Source of the DNA: a virus
DNA length: 42,475 nucleotides
Reading direction: 5' to 3' (one strand)
Virus record (IMG/VR): IMGVR_UViG_3300025764_000008
Coordinates: 1 to 42,475 of that record
Shown here: in pieces, positions 7,014-13,699 of the stretch
How positions within the stretch are numbered: position 1 is the stretch's first letter
Layout of the letters: every line of letters starts with the position of its first letter
Position numbers and translations under genes: made by a program
Notes under the pieces: generated by a model
What the model was told of the DNA's origin: nothing
The model's input: the letters and a program-made list of their open reading frames with translations, nothing else
Database searches by the model: none

Positions 7014-7478
7014 TCATGGGCCACTTGGGCCTTTTTCATGGGCCTCGCGATTCAAATACGCGGCTAGTTTTAACAGAAGTTCAGGGTTGTCGTGGACGTG
7101 TCCAAGCGCGGAATTGCAATTGTTGCACAAGAGGCCCCGAACTTTGCCCGTTGTATGGTCATGATCTACGAACATACGCACATATTCTCCATTTCTCATC
7201 TGGCCAGAATTTTCTTTCCCGCATGCGGCACATTTTCCGCCCTGAAAGATGGACATCTGGTCGTACTCTTCTTCGCTAATCCCGTAGTAATGTTCGACCA
7301 TAGAGCGATGATGGTCTACCCCTTTTTCTCCACGGTGTTCAACATAGTAGCGATGATGGTCTTCCACTATGTATTCATGGTGCTCGATCTTGTATAGACG
7401 CTCACGCTCCAACAGTTTTTCATGATGTTTTTCCCTGTAACTATGATTGTATTCCTTGGTCTCTTCTTTTGTCGGCAT
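7014..7478 (-). CDS. endonuclease VII-like HNH nuclease
   Basis: The 154-residue protein has a long basic, His/Glu-rich helical N-terminus (about 1-60), then YGISEEEYDQM, CAACG, VDHDHTTGKVRGLLC and NNCNSALGH. This is the endonuclease VII (T4 gp49-like) form of the His-Me finger fold: two CxxC pairs bind zinc, and Asp-His-Asp-His holds the active site. Many free-standing copies act as homing endonucleases. Its 5' leader is the covarying RNA at 7479-7576, shared with two NUMOD3-HNH genes, supporting a mobile role. Confidence 0.88.
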   Translation of the reverse strand: MPTKEETKEYNHSYREKHHEKLLERERLYKIEHHEYIVEDHHRYYVEHRGEKGVDHHRSMVEHYYGISEEEYDQMSIFQGGKCAACGKENSGQMRNGEYVRMFVDHDHTTGKVRGLLCNNCNSALGHVHDNPELLLKLAAYLNREAHEKGPSGP

Positions 7479-7576
7479 CGTCTCTCACCTAATCCTTTCC
7501 TAATCCCTTTTGATTTGTTGGCAGCACCGGGGATTAGGTCCGGGGTCATGCGGGTAATTAAACCGCATCAGCTGCC
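7479..7576 (-). ncRNA. structured RNA leader, copy C (nuclease-associated pseudoknot RNA)
   Basis: Reading the minus strand: P1 GGCAGC (7571-7576) with GCTGCC (7520-7525); P2 ATGCGG (7563-7568) with CCGCAT (7548-7553); P3 CCGG (7540-7543) with CCGG (7527-7530). The P3 loop ACCTAATCC (7531-7539) pairs with either of two tandem repeats, 7499-7507 and 7487-7495. The second covers the ribosome-binding region and lies 8 nt before the start at 7478. Copies A (31670) and B (35616) have the same plan with different bases, so the pairing is supported by compensatory change. Confidence 0.8.
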
Positions 7577-7582
7577 ACACTC

Positions 7583-7600
7583 AGTATATCACAAATGAAG
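7583..7600 (-). promoter_or_regulatory. promoter of copy C, CTTCAT-N6-TATACT
   Basis: CTTCAT (7595-7600), six bases, then TATACT (7583-7588), on the minus strand. P1 of the RNA begins 6 bases after the -10, so the transcript should start at or next to P1. The same arrangement occurs before copies A and B and before the late operon. Confidence 0.7.
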
Positions 7601-7720
7601 AGCAGCAGTACCGGAATGTGGAGGCGTCCGTTACCATTTATATACAATAATGGTAACCATCTGAAACGGACTTGTCCCCAAATGAATACCTTTTCGGGGA
7701 CGACCACACTTTTGCGGGGT

Positions 7721-7748
7721 ACCATTTTGTTGAGGTCAACAATATGGT
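7721..7748. repeat. 28-bp near-perfect palindrome
   Basis: Half-sites of 13 bases (ACCATTTTGTTGA and its partner) around a GG centre, with one mismatch. Symmetry of this length suggests a dimeric DNA-binding protein; the par partner at 5863 or a repressor are candidates. The core TTGTTGA-GG-TCAACAA is perfect. Confidence 0.75.
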
Positions 7749-7954
7749 CGGGATATCGATTGGTTGGCGTCGACAAGACGATCGGGGCAACCCTTCGGAG
7801 ATACCGAACCCTTCAGAAAATCTTAAGGGTTGGCAACTGGTAAGGATTACTTGTGAGTTCGGTGCATTAACGTAGGTACTGCATACGTTCCCGCAGATAA
7901 TGTGCAATGAGCAGATGCAATGTGTATTAAACGCACAAAGGTATAATTTGCCGT

Positions 7955-7982
7955 TTGACTTTTATACCATAGTGCGTATCTA
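7955..7982 (+). promoter_or_regulatory. candidate promoter inside an operator-like inverted repeat
   Basis: TTGACT (7955-7960) and TATCTA (7977-7982), 16 bases apart. The pair lies within the CCGTTTG/CAAACGG inverted repeat, which overlaps the -35 and follows the -10. It would make a plus-strand RNA running into the structured region below. Confidence 0.4.
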
Positions 7983-7992
7983 TCCCAAACGG

Positions 7993-8697
7993 TAATAGCG
8001 GGCCATCAAGTACCCGTCAAGTACCCCGCAACCTTAACTCAATTCAGGTATCTACCCCCATAACACGCCATAACCCCCATAAACCCCCATAACGCCAAAC
8101 GTGTGCCACGAATCGTGTTACGTTTTGTGCTCTTGTAGCATTATTCCAGTAGAATAATTCTGCAAGATAGCGCCGTTCTGCTCCATGAATACTAAGGTTT
8201 ATGCCTAAAGGTGGAACAGAACTACTCCACCCAGGGCCATCTGGAGTAGTATTGATGCAACGACTTGACACGGGGGCAGGCTACTGGGATATTATATCCG
8301 CTCTGGCTACGCTTTTGTCAACTATCCGCACAGAGGGATATGCGAGAGCCGGCCTATCGTAGCATCGGCTCCTGATCTCTTTGTGCTCGTGGCACATGAG
8401 TCTCAAACAAACATCGCGCATAGCAGGGAACTTGAACCCCAGCATTTCGGGCCGTTCGCCCCGCCTGGCTTGGTGCGCCCGATCCTTGCTTTGGAAGATA
8501 TGCGCGAGAGGTCAGTCCTGGCGGGGGCCGTTGCCTTAACCTGGCTGGCAAGTTATCGCTTCAGGCCGCTTGCCACTTGCGTCATGTCGATCATAGAACC
8601 ATGAACCAGGGTACTATTGTTGCTGGCTCGCTGGCCTGCCACGGAGGTCCCGTAGGTTGCGACCGTGGACTAAGTTGTAAAGAATTCGCTTATAACT
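7993..8697 (+). ncRNA. candidate large structured non-coding RNA
   Basis: No reading frame with a ribosome-binding site, yet helices follow one another: GCGGG/CCCGC about 7998-8029; AAACGT 8097-8102/ACGTTT 8120-8125 with inner CACG/CGTG; a 16-pair hairpin 8131-8146/8152-8167 (one mismatch, one G-U); GTTCTG 8175/CAGAAC 8217; ACTACTCCA 8221/TGGAGTAGT 8242; GAGCCG 8346/CGGCTC 8366; GCGCATA 8416/TATGCGC 8499 closing a branched domain; GGCAAG 8547/CTTGCC 8569; CCACGG 8639/CCGTGG 8663; and AGTTGTAA 8673/TTATAACT 8690 with one G-U. The G-U pairs fit a plus-strand RNA. Size and setting recall GOLLD/ROOL-type phage RNAs, but I could not identify the family. Confidence 0.45.
8265..8293 (+). promoter_or_regulatory. 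candidate promoter within the structured region
   Basis: Consensus TTGACA (8265-8270), 17 bases, GATATT (8288-8293), overlapping the palindrome GGATATTATATCC. It could make the second half (about 8300-8697) of the structured region as its own RNA. Confidence 0.45.
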
Positions 8698-8700
8698 GCG

Positions 8701-9006
8701 TCACTTGCTGTCGCGCGTGGACGTAACGATCGCCCCACAATGTTTCGTATCTTCAAGACATGCCTGTGACTTATCTCCATTCAATAAGCCAATGGCGCCC
8801 TGCCCCATCTCACCCCACATTGCCGCGAGTCCACAGTTGCCAAACTCCTTGCCTTTATCGTCAAACTCCGCATATGCCGGACAACCGCCACACTTGATTC
8901 CCTTTGGCACGTGCAACGTAGTTCCTGGTCTCACGACGCCATCGGCAATCTCATTCAGCAATACCTTGGCCTTGAAAATGTTGTCCAGAATCTTATCTGC
9001 ATTCAT
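8701..9006 (-). CDS. Cys-containing late protein of unknown function
   Basis: 101 residues with four Cys in its middle and end (KCGGCPAYAEF, GNCGLA, ACLEDTKHC), possibly a metal site. It is the last gene of the late operon, just after the phosphoesterase. No family was recognised. The ribosome-binding site is weak (gtgagtgag), so coupling to the previous gene is likely. Structured RNA sequence begins directly after its stop. Confidence 0.65.
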   Translation of the reverse strand: MNADKILDNIFKAKVLLNEIADGVVRPGTTLHVPKGIKCGGCPAYAEFDDKGKEFGNCGLAAMWGEMGQGAIGLLNGDKSQACLEDTKHCGAIVTSTRDSK

Positions 9007-9009
9007 AAG

Positions 9010-9801
9010 TCACTCACTCACGTGGACATCATGCCGAAGCCCATCCAGCCGTATGCGGGGTGCGCCCGTGTGTCCCGGGGGAAGCCCCATTTGCTCAGCA
9101 TAGCTTCCATCCCAGTTCAGGAATGAGCCGGAGTCAATCAGGAATACTTTGTCGGCTTTCAGAACAGACTTCCCATTGCTTGTTGGATGAAGGCGGTAGC
9201 GGTCGATGGGGGCTGCAGCTTCGAGGTGGTTGTGCGCCCCGACGAGGAAGTCTGCACCCTCAAAAATGTCAGTCAGTTTGTAGACCCTGTTTAGCTTACC
9301 GCCAGGGGTAGAACCGCCCCCCGTGGTGTGATGGAAGTATCCGGTGTACCCGATACGGGAACGGGTCGTAACCCCGCCTGCCTGGTGGCGCGCGTTATGC
9401 CCGACACCCATTCTAACAACAGCGCTGAACCCACAGTACGGCACACCTAGGTCGTCACATAGGTCCTCAATCAGGTCGCAGTCGGCATACTTGACCAATC
9501 GGGCCTCATGGTTTCCGAGGATCATACCGAGAATCAGGTCCTTGACGGGCCTCAATCTATCTCTTAGGTAATGCTTGGCGTCTCTGAGGCCCATTGTTGC
9601 CCCGAAGGGAGAACTCACGCCACCAATGACGACCGTGTCGAACAGGTCCCCCATGCCGAAGATGTACGCTCGCTCTTCTTTTGCCCACCGCAGATACCCC
9701 TCAAACTTTGTAAGGTCAGACTGCGGGCTGCCCGTGTGGAGATCCCCAATCGGCAGCAGGTAAACGAAGTTCCGATTATCTGAAGCCTCAATGAGTCTCA
9801 T
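9010..9801 (-). CDS. calcineurin-like metallophosphoesterase
   Basis: 263 residues with the full family signature: GDLH (residues 19-22), MGDLFD, GNHE, HH (YTGYFHHTT) and GAHNH. These bind two metals and hydrolyse phosphomonoesters or diesters. The natural substrate in phages is usually unknown; candidates are nucleotides, RNA ends or wall phosphates. It overlaps the proteasome-like gene (ATGA) and lies just downstream of the lysis genes in the late operon. Confidence 0.9.
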   Translation of the reverse strand: MRLIEASDNRNFVYLLPIGDLHTGSPQSDLTKFEGYLRWAKEERAYIFGMGDLFDTVVIGGVSSPFGATMGLRDAKHYLRDRLRPVKDLILGMILGNHEARLVKYADCDLIEDLCDDLGVPYCGFSAVVRMGVGHNARHQAGGVTTRSRIGYTGYFHHTTGGGSTPGGKLNRVYKLTDIFEGADFLVGAHNHLEAAAPIDRYRLHPTSNGKSVLKADKVFLIDSGSFLNWDGSYAEQMGLPPGHTGAPRIRLDGLRHDVHVSE

Positions 9802-10343
9802 ATGATAATCACCTGAATCTCGCCACCAACGGCAACGTTGTAACTTGCAGCGGAATCCACCGCAAATCGGACCATCTCTTCAGGCGGCATGGTCGGATTG
9901 TGTTTGAATAGTGCGCGCAGCGCACCTTCTGCGTGGGCGCTGCCACACCCGATGGCCGCGATCTGTACGTCCTGCATATAGAACTCCAGGACTTGGAACA
10001 GATGCCCATTCAGCGCCAACAGGAAATCGTTTCCCATGACGCCGTTCCCCTCGGTAACGCCGCGACGCTCAATTTGGTCTCGCAACCCGTCAAGATAGCA
10101 CCGGGCAACTTTCTGCGGGGTTGCTCTTCTTCTTTCCCGCCAGCCCAGCATCGGCAAATCCATCTCATCAGCGATCTCTGCGTTGCGCATATGCCCTACG
10201 CTTCCTATTGCCCATCGCCCCCACTGCGGGTGTGTGGAAACGTAGAGTTTCTGAACGGGCAGTGGTTTGTAGTCAACCAGCCCCCGCGTGTCCGCCGCCA
10301 TGTACACCCTTCCGTCTTTCACTAATCCTACAACAACACTCAT
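9798..10343 (-). CDS. proteasome/HslV-like Ntn-hydrolase
   Basis: 181 residues. The start SVVVGLVKDGRVYMAADTRG matches the beginning of proteasome beta/HslV subunits, including the Asp of AADTR, with QKLYV supplying the conserved Lys (residue 32) and GCGSAHAEGAL the Gly-rich helix start. If Met is removed, Ser2 would be the nucleophile instead of the usual Thr. No HslU-type ATPase is nearby. Possible jobs are capsid or tail protein processing or late host proteolysis. Good site aaagggg before ATG. Confidence 0.8.
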   Translation of the reverse strand: MSVVVGLVKDGRVYMAADTRGLVDYKPLPVQKLYVSTHPQWGRWAIGSVGHMRNAEIADEMDLPMLGWRERRRATPQKVARCYLDGLRDQIERRGVTEGNGVMGNDFLLALNGHLFQVLEFYMQDVQIAAIGCGSAHAEGALRALFKHNPTMPPEEMVRFAVDSAASYNVAVGGEIQVIII

Positions 10344-10389
10344 TTGCCCCTTTCGCCCATAACCATGCCTCCTTGCACCGGTGGCGCAG

Positions 10390-10767
10390 TTAAGCGGTCG
10401 GCGGTATTACTGGAGTTTCTGGCGGTATCACCTCGGTCGTGGTTGTCGTAAACGACGTCGATGAGACGGGAGTAGTTGTCGTGGTTTGAGTGACGTTGCC
10501 ACCCTTGATGCGAGTCAATAGATCAGACAGGAAGTTACTGCCCCTGCTGATAATGATACCCGTGGCTATGTAATCGACGATCGGTATTCCACCTTCAACG
10601 CCAAGCAGGGCAATGAGTCCTACTTTGTACACGATGCAGACGCCCACACCGAGGACGATGGATGCGACTTTCTTGACCCAGCCGGGAACGGGCGCATCGC
10701 CGATGGTCATGCTGACAAGCGCTTCAACCAGAATTGCAAAGATGAACAGAATCAGAAACTGTGTCAT
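10390..10767 (-). CDS. holin-like membrane protein with Thr-rich tail
   Basis: 125 residues: an N-terminal membrane segment (about 4-24), a second at about 34-56 and a weaker one near 62-72, a short basic stretch (LLTRIKGG), then a Thr/Pro/Ser-rich tail (TTTTTPVSST, TTTTTEVIPPE). It follows the endolysin gene and starts after ggaggcactt. The topology and position fit a holin; the Thr-rich tail is unusual and may be a spacer. Not matched to a specific holin family. Confidence 0.65.
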   Translation of the reverse strand: MTQFLILFIFAILVEALVSMTIGDAPVPGWVKKVASIVLGVGVCIVYKVGLIALLGVEGGIPIVDYIATGIIISRGSNFLSDLLTRIKGGNVTQTTTTTPVSSTSFTTTTTEVIPPETPVIPPTA

Positions 10768-10776
10768 AAGTGCCTC

Positions 10777-11484
10777 CTATTTCTTGACGAGTGCGTTCTT
10801 GACCATTGCCAAAAGCTCGGCCACGGTCATCAGATGAAATACCGGTTTTGCTACAACTGGCTTGACCACTACTGGCGGCTTTGGCGGGATTATGGCGGGT
10901 TTGACAATCGGCTCCCAGGCCCCAAAGTCGAATTGCCGTGACTCGTTCAGATCCACCGTTGCACCCGCTACGACCTGCCCATTGTTGTATTGCAGGAAGT
11001 GGGTATGAGCGGATACCTTGCCCCCACTCCATCCGTAGGTCTGCCAGAACCACTGAGCGGTCTTGCTGGCATAGCAGCGTTCCACGACGTAATACGAGCC
11101 ATACACGCCGGTGCGACTGAGGCCGATGACACTTGCCACGCCTTTCAGGTATGCATCTACGGCTGGCTGCTGCCCTGCTGTGGCTGGAAAGTCCACGGCA
11201 AAGTAGATAGGACGTGTGTCTGGAAATCCGATAGCCCGAGCAAAGGCAAGCGCGATATGGCCGTCTGCAACGCCCGAACCCCAGCCCTCTCTTGCCCTTC
11301 CCGCATATTCCTCATAAACGACAACGAGCCCCAAACCCGCTTGGCGAATGGCAGTGGCTTCAGCTTTCGAAACGCCCTTTCCCCCCGGAGCTGGGGCAAA
11401 CAGGTAGCGAACCATGAACCCATAGCCCTCTTCCTTGACCTTGCGAGGGTCGGGACGCGAACCAGAATAATCGAGACCTTTCAT
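10777..11484 (-). CDS. endolysin, DUF1906 glycoside-hydrolase-like
   Basis: 235 residues. The first ~185 (MKGLDYSGSRPD, YGFMVRYLF, RPIYFAVDF, GVYGSYYVVERC, WFWQTYGWSGG, VDLNESRQFDFG) fit the DUF1906/Rv2525c TIM-barrel family related to GH25 muramidases, with Asp residues on strand ends. A Pro/Val-rich linker (KPAIIPPKPPVVVKPVV) leads to a short helical C-terminus instead of a known wall-binding domain. It should cut peptidoglycan. No signal peptide, so export needs a holin. ATGA overlap with the XhlA-like gene. Confidence 0.85.
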   Translation of the reverse strand: MKGLDYSGSRPDPRKVKEEGYGFMVRYLFAPAPGGKGVSKAEATAIRQAGLGLVVVYEEYAGRAREGWGSGVADGHIALAFARAIGFPDTRPIYFAVDFPATAGQQPAVDAYLKGVASVIGLSRTGVYGSYYVVERCYASKTAQWFWQTYGWSGGKVSAHTHFLQYNNGQVVAGATVDLNESRQFDFGAWEPIVKPAIIPPKPPVVVKPVVAKPVFHLMTVAELLAMVKNALVKK

Positions 11485-11873
11485 CTGCCCACCGTCAGTA
11501 GCCAGGTAACAAGGCCGACAATCGCAGCAAGAACGAGAGAACCGATGACGCCGATAACTTCACCGACAATGGGCTTACGCGACTCCAATGCCTTCCTTTC
11601 TTTGTCCAACCTCAAGTCCTTTTCCTCATTGACAATGTGTTTTACCTCTTTCAGTGCGCCGTCAAGGTCGTCCATCCGCTTATCAACCTTTTTGTCGAGG
11701 GAGTCCACCTCGTCAACGAGTTTCTTGACTGTTCCCGAGAGCTCCGTTATCATTGCAAATACACCCCCCCGACCATTGACGTCGTGATCCAGTTCGAGGA
11801 TCCTTTCCTCGTTTGATTTGCCACGTTGTCGAAAGGACTCATCCAATACGTTCCGCTCATTACCATCGCCCAT
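11481..11873 (-). CDS. XhlA-like coiled-coil membrane protein (holin partner)
   Basis: 130 residues: a long coiled coil (about 42-95, TELSGTVKKLVDEVDSLDKK...) followed by one C-terminal membrane helix (VIGVIGSLVLAAIVGLVTWLL). This is the layout of haemolysin XhlA of PBSX and related holin-associated proteins. It is followed directly by the endolysin. It is longer than typical XhlA (~90) because of the N-terminal charged extension. Confidence 0.8.
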   Translation of the reverse strand: MGDGNERNVLDESFRQRGKSNEERILELDHDVNGRGGVFAMITELSGTVKKLVDEVDSLDKKVDKRMDDLDGALKEVKHIVNEEKDLRLDKERKALESRKPIVGEVIGVIGSLVLAAIVGLVTWLLTVGR

Positions 11874-11882
11874 TTCGCCCTC

Positions 11883-11972
11883 CTATCGCTCACAGAGAAG
11901 CATTACGTCCATCAGCGCTACGGCAATCAGTACGGCCAGCGCCACAGCCCTCAACCACATGGGAATTTTCAT
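11883..11972 (-). CDS. 29-residue membrane peptide in the lysis cassette
   Basis: ATG at 11972 overlaps the stop of the fibre gene (ATGA). The peptide has one hydrophobic helix (WLRAVALAVLIAVALMDVML) and ends in CER. Its stop sits in taggagggcgaa, the ribosome-binding site of the XhlA-like gene. It could be a small holin component or regulator. Confidence 0.6.
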   Translation of the reverse strand: MKIPMWLRAVALAVLIAVALMDVMLLCER

Positions 11973-12853
11973 ACGCTCAGGTCATAACAGACAACGGAGT
12001 CGAGAAGGAATGATTCGCCAGCAACGACCGCATCAAAAACGAACGAGGGGTAGGCGTTGGTATTGTCGCTTAACCAAAACATACTTATCGTTTGGGCGGA
12101 CGCAGAGCAGTCCACCGCGATTCCGTTGACGTAGCCCGTATCCTTGCTCCCCTGTGCAAGCACCTTCCGGCCAGCCGCTGCCGTGGATTTTACCAACCCC
12201 CCAAAGTAGTAGACATGTCCCGCAATGATTGTTGTGGCGATATTTGCCGCATATGGCGTAGCGGTCGTTACCATTTTCAGCGACCCCGTACCAACAAGGG
12301 GCACACCCGTTTCCCTTGTAATGGTTCCACCAACCCATCCCGTCACGTCTGTCTCAAACTCTCCGTTCGTGATGAGGTTGGTAAGGGCTCCATGGCGGGC
12401 AAGAGCGGCTAGGAATAGCCCGTAATAATCTATCCCAAGCGTTGCTCTCTGTGCCGCTGCGTTGGCATCATTGATAAGTTCACGTCCAGCAGCAGTACAG
12501 TCTATCTCTTCAATCGCTCCCGCGCCCGCACTAGAGCGCCCTAACACCTTATCTGTGACAGAGACATTATCGGTTTTCTTTGCAGCGATACTGTCCGCTT
12601 CTGCCGCGCTGATGTCGTGAAAGATCACCGCACCATTCAGATGGGTAGCGGCAGTAGAACCCTCGTACCCTCTCGTCACCGTCCATGTAGTTGTGCTGAC
12701 TGTCGTGACCAGCATGGCCTCCGTATCAATGGAAATAATGAAGGGAGCGGTAGGAAAAGATGCCTCTGACGTAACGGTGATACTCGTACCGCCAGTATCG
12801 GTGATAGCTGCGGCTAAAGTTGTCTGTGAAAAGTTGCGATGATTTATTGCCAT
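11969..12853 (-). CDS. tail fibre or appendage with carbohydrate-binding-like C-terminus
   Basis: The start MAINHRNF at 12853 is chosen; the longer frame begins inside the upstream HNH gene. 294 residues: N-terminal beta-rich segment (SITVTSEASFPTAPF, TRGYEGSTAATH) common in phage tail appendages, a middle part with ADSIAAKKTDNV and NDANAAAQRATLG typical of fibre shafts, then NLITNGEFETDVTGW with TGSLKM, resembling CBM4/9-type jelly rolls. Likely binds host surface sugars. Start overlaps the HNH stop (TAATG). Confidence 0.75.
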   Translation of the reverse strand: MAINHRNFSQTTLAAAITDTGGTSITVTSEASFPTAPFIISIDTEAMLVTTVSTTTWTVTRGYEGSTAATHLNGAVIFHDISAAEADSIAAKKTDNVSVTDKVLGRSSAGAGAIEEIDCTAAGRELINDANAAAQRATLGIDYYGLFLAALARHGALTNLITNGEFETDVTGWVGGTITRETGVPLVGTGSLKMVTTATPYAANIATTIIAGHVYYFGGLVKSTAAAGRKVLAQGSKDTGYVNGIAVDCSASAQTISMFWLSDNTNAYPSFVFDAVVAGESFLLDSVVCYDLSV

Positions 12854-13347
12854 TATTCCACCCCCATATAAGCAAACGCGGCGGCATTTATAGCATCCAT
12901 ATTCTTGCCAGTCCAAACGTTATGACGGATACTTTGGTGTATATCCTTCGGGATATAAATGACTCGTTCTTTGTCAACGTGATGCCCCTCGCAACCCTCA
13001 AACGATTGGTTTAGGGCAACGTATCCCAAAACTCTGCGTTTAGCTTGGTGTTTTCTGAATATCTCACTTTTTCTGGCGGGATGTTTAATCCCCCACGCCA
13101 ACTCGTCTTGGAAATATGCACCTTCTCTGCATTTCGGACAATACTTATTGCATCTTCCTGTTGGGACAAACGCCTCCCCGCACATAAGGCACGCCTTTGG
13201 TTTATATCCCACCAACCGTGCCGTCCACCATTTCTTTATTTGCTGGCGATGTACTCCGGGAGCACAATCAACACAATATTTCTGGCATCTGCCAGTTGGC
13301 ACAAATGTCTCACCGCATATAGAACAATGTTTGGGAGTAAAAATCAC
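12853..13347 (-). CDS. HNH homing-type endonuclease with two zinc-finger-like repeats
   Basis: GTG start at 13347. The 164-residue protein has two N-terminal Cys repeats of the form CxxCGExFVPTGRCxKYCxxC (about 7-28 and 54-75), then a C-terminal HNH domain EGCEGHHVDKERVIYIPKDIH. That domain is clearly homologous to the C-termini of the NUMOD3 proteins at 31764 and 35710, so DNA-binding modules have been swapped around one nuclease core. It sits exactly between two tail genes with short overlaps and has no RNA leader of the A/B/C type. Confidence 0.9.
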   Translation of the reverse strand: MIFTPKHCSICGETFVPTGRCQKYCVDCAPGVHRQQIKKWWTARLVGYKPKACLMCGEAFVPTGRCNKYCPKCREGAYFQDELAWGIKHPARKSEIFRKHQAKRRVLGYVALNQSFEGCEGHHVDKERVIYIPKDIHQSIRHNVWTGKNMDAINAAAFAYMGVE

Positions 13348-13348
13348 G

Positions 13349-13699
13349 CTATATCCTCGTTGGTTCTACAATCCTAATCGTCCACACCGGCCACGTGTAG
13401 CTGAGCGTCCCGTTAGTCGCCCTGACTTCCAGTGAGTAAAATCCCTCTGTAAGCAGAGTGCTGTTACAGATCGTGACCGTGCAACCTGTCGTGGTGTTCT
13501 GAACGGTGAGGGTGCATCTGCCCGCAGGCGCAGCACCGGGAACTTCTGCTTCTGTGATTGCCTCAGCAGTATCTCCCTGAGCCAACGTCGCTACGGTTGT
13601 CCACGGCCCGCCGGCGGTCAAGTCGAACACCACGCCATCCTTGGTTAAAGGACACGCCAGGGCATATCTGTCACCCCGTACAAATTTGAACTCAGCCAT
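13349..13699 (-). CDS. tail/appendage beta-domain protein
   Basis: 116 residues, all-beta pattern: KFVRGDRYALACPLTKDGVVFDLTAG at the start, then VTICNSTLLTEGFYSLEVRAT and a C-terminal strand WTIRIVEP. This resembles N-terminal domains of phage baseplate or upper-tail proteins (BppU-like or Ig-like), but only in general shape. Good site ggaggtatcca. It overlaps the repeat-protein gene by 8 bases and is followed by the inserted HNH gene. Confidence 0.65.
   Translation of the reverse strand: MAEFKFVRGDRYALACPLTKDGVVFDLTAGGPWTTVATLAQGDTAEAITEAEVPGAAPAGRCTLTVQNTTTGCTVTICNSTLLTEGFYSLEVRATNGTLSYTWPVWTIRIVEPTRI

Larger units (their letters stand above)
7577..8095. other. gene-free palindrome and iteron cluster (candidate origin/centromere)
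   Basis: No credible gene. Contents: nested inverted repeats GTCCGTT 7626-7632/AACGGAC 7665-7671 around GTTACCATT 7630-7638/AATGGTAAC 7649-7657; GTCCCC/GGGGAC near 7675-7700; a 28-bp palindrome at 7721-7748; AACCCTT 7807-7813/AAGGGTT 7825-7831; GGTATAA 7940-7946/TTATACC 7962-7968; CCGTTTG 7951-7957/CAAACGG 7986-7992; two direct copies of TCAAGTACCC (8006, 8017); CCCCCATAA at 8055, 8074 and 8084 with a variant at 8067. This density suits a replication origin, a parS-like site, or both, next to the par genes. Confidence 0.6.

Noticed and set aside
6975-7015. tRNA-like fragment (GGTTCGATTC on the minus strand followed by CCCCGTAGC)
   Set aside because: No matching acceptor or D/anticodon arms around it; the T-stem does not pair. 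At most a chance match or a relic of an attachment site.
8055-8092. CRISPR array from the CCCCCATAA repeats
   Set aside because: Repeats are only 9 bases with 1-4 bases between them; no spacers and no cas genes. The Cas4-like gene at 4400 is a common phage nuclease.
8416-8505. Possible long-arm tRNA closed by GCGCATA/TATGCGC
   Set aside because: The loop near GGGTTCAAGTT is nine bases with a mismatched stem, and no anticodon arm or CCA was seen. Treated as part of the larger structured RNA.
8383-8604. Small open frames on both strands in the gene-free region
   Set aside because: No ribosome-binding sites, no recognisable motifs, and they cross stable helices.
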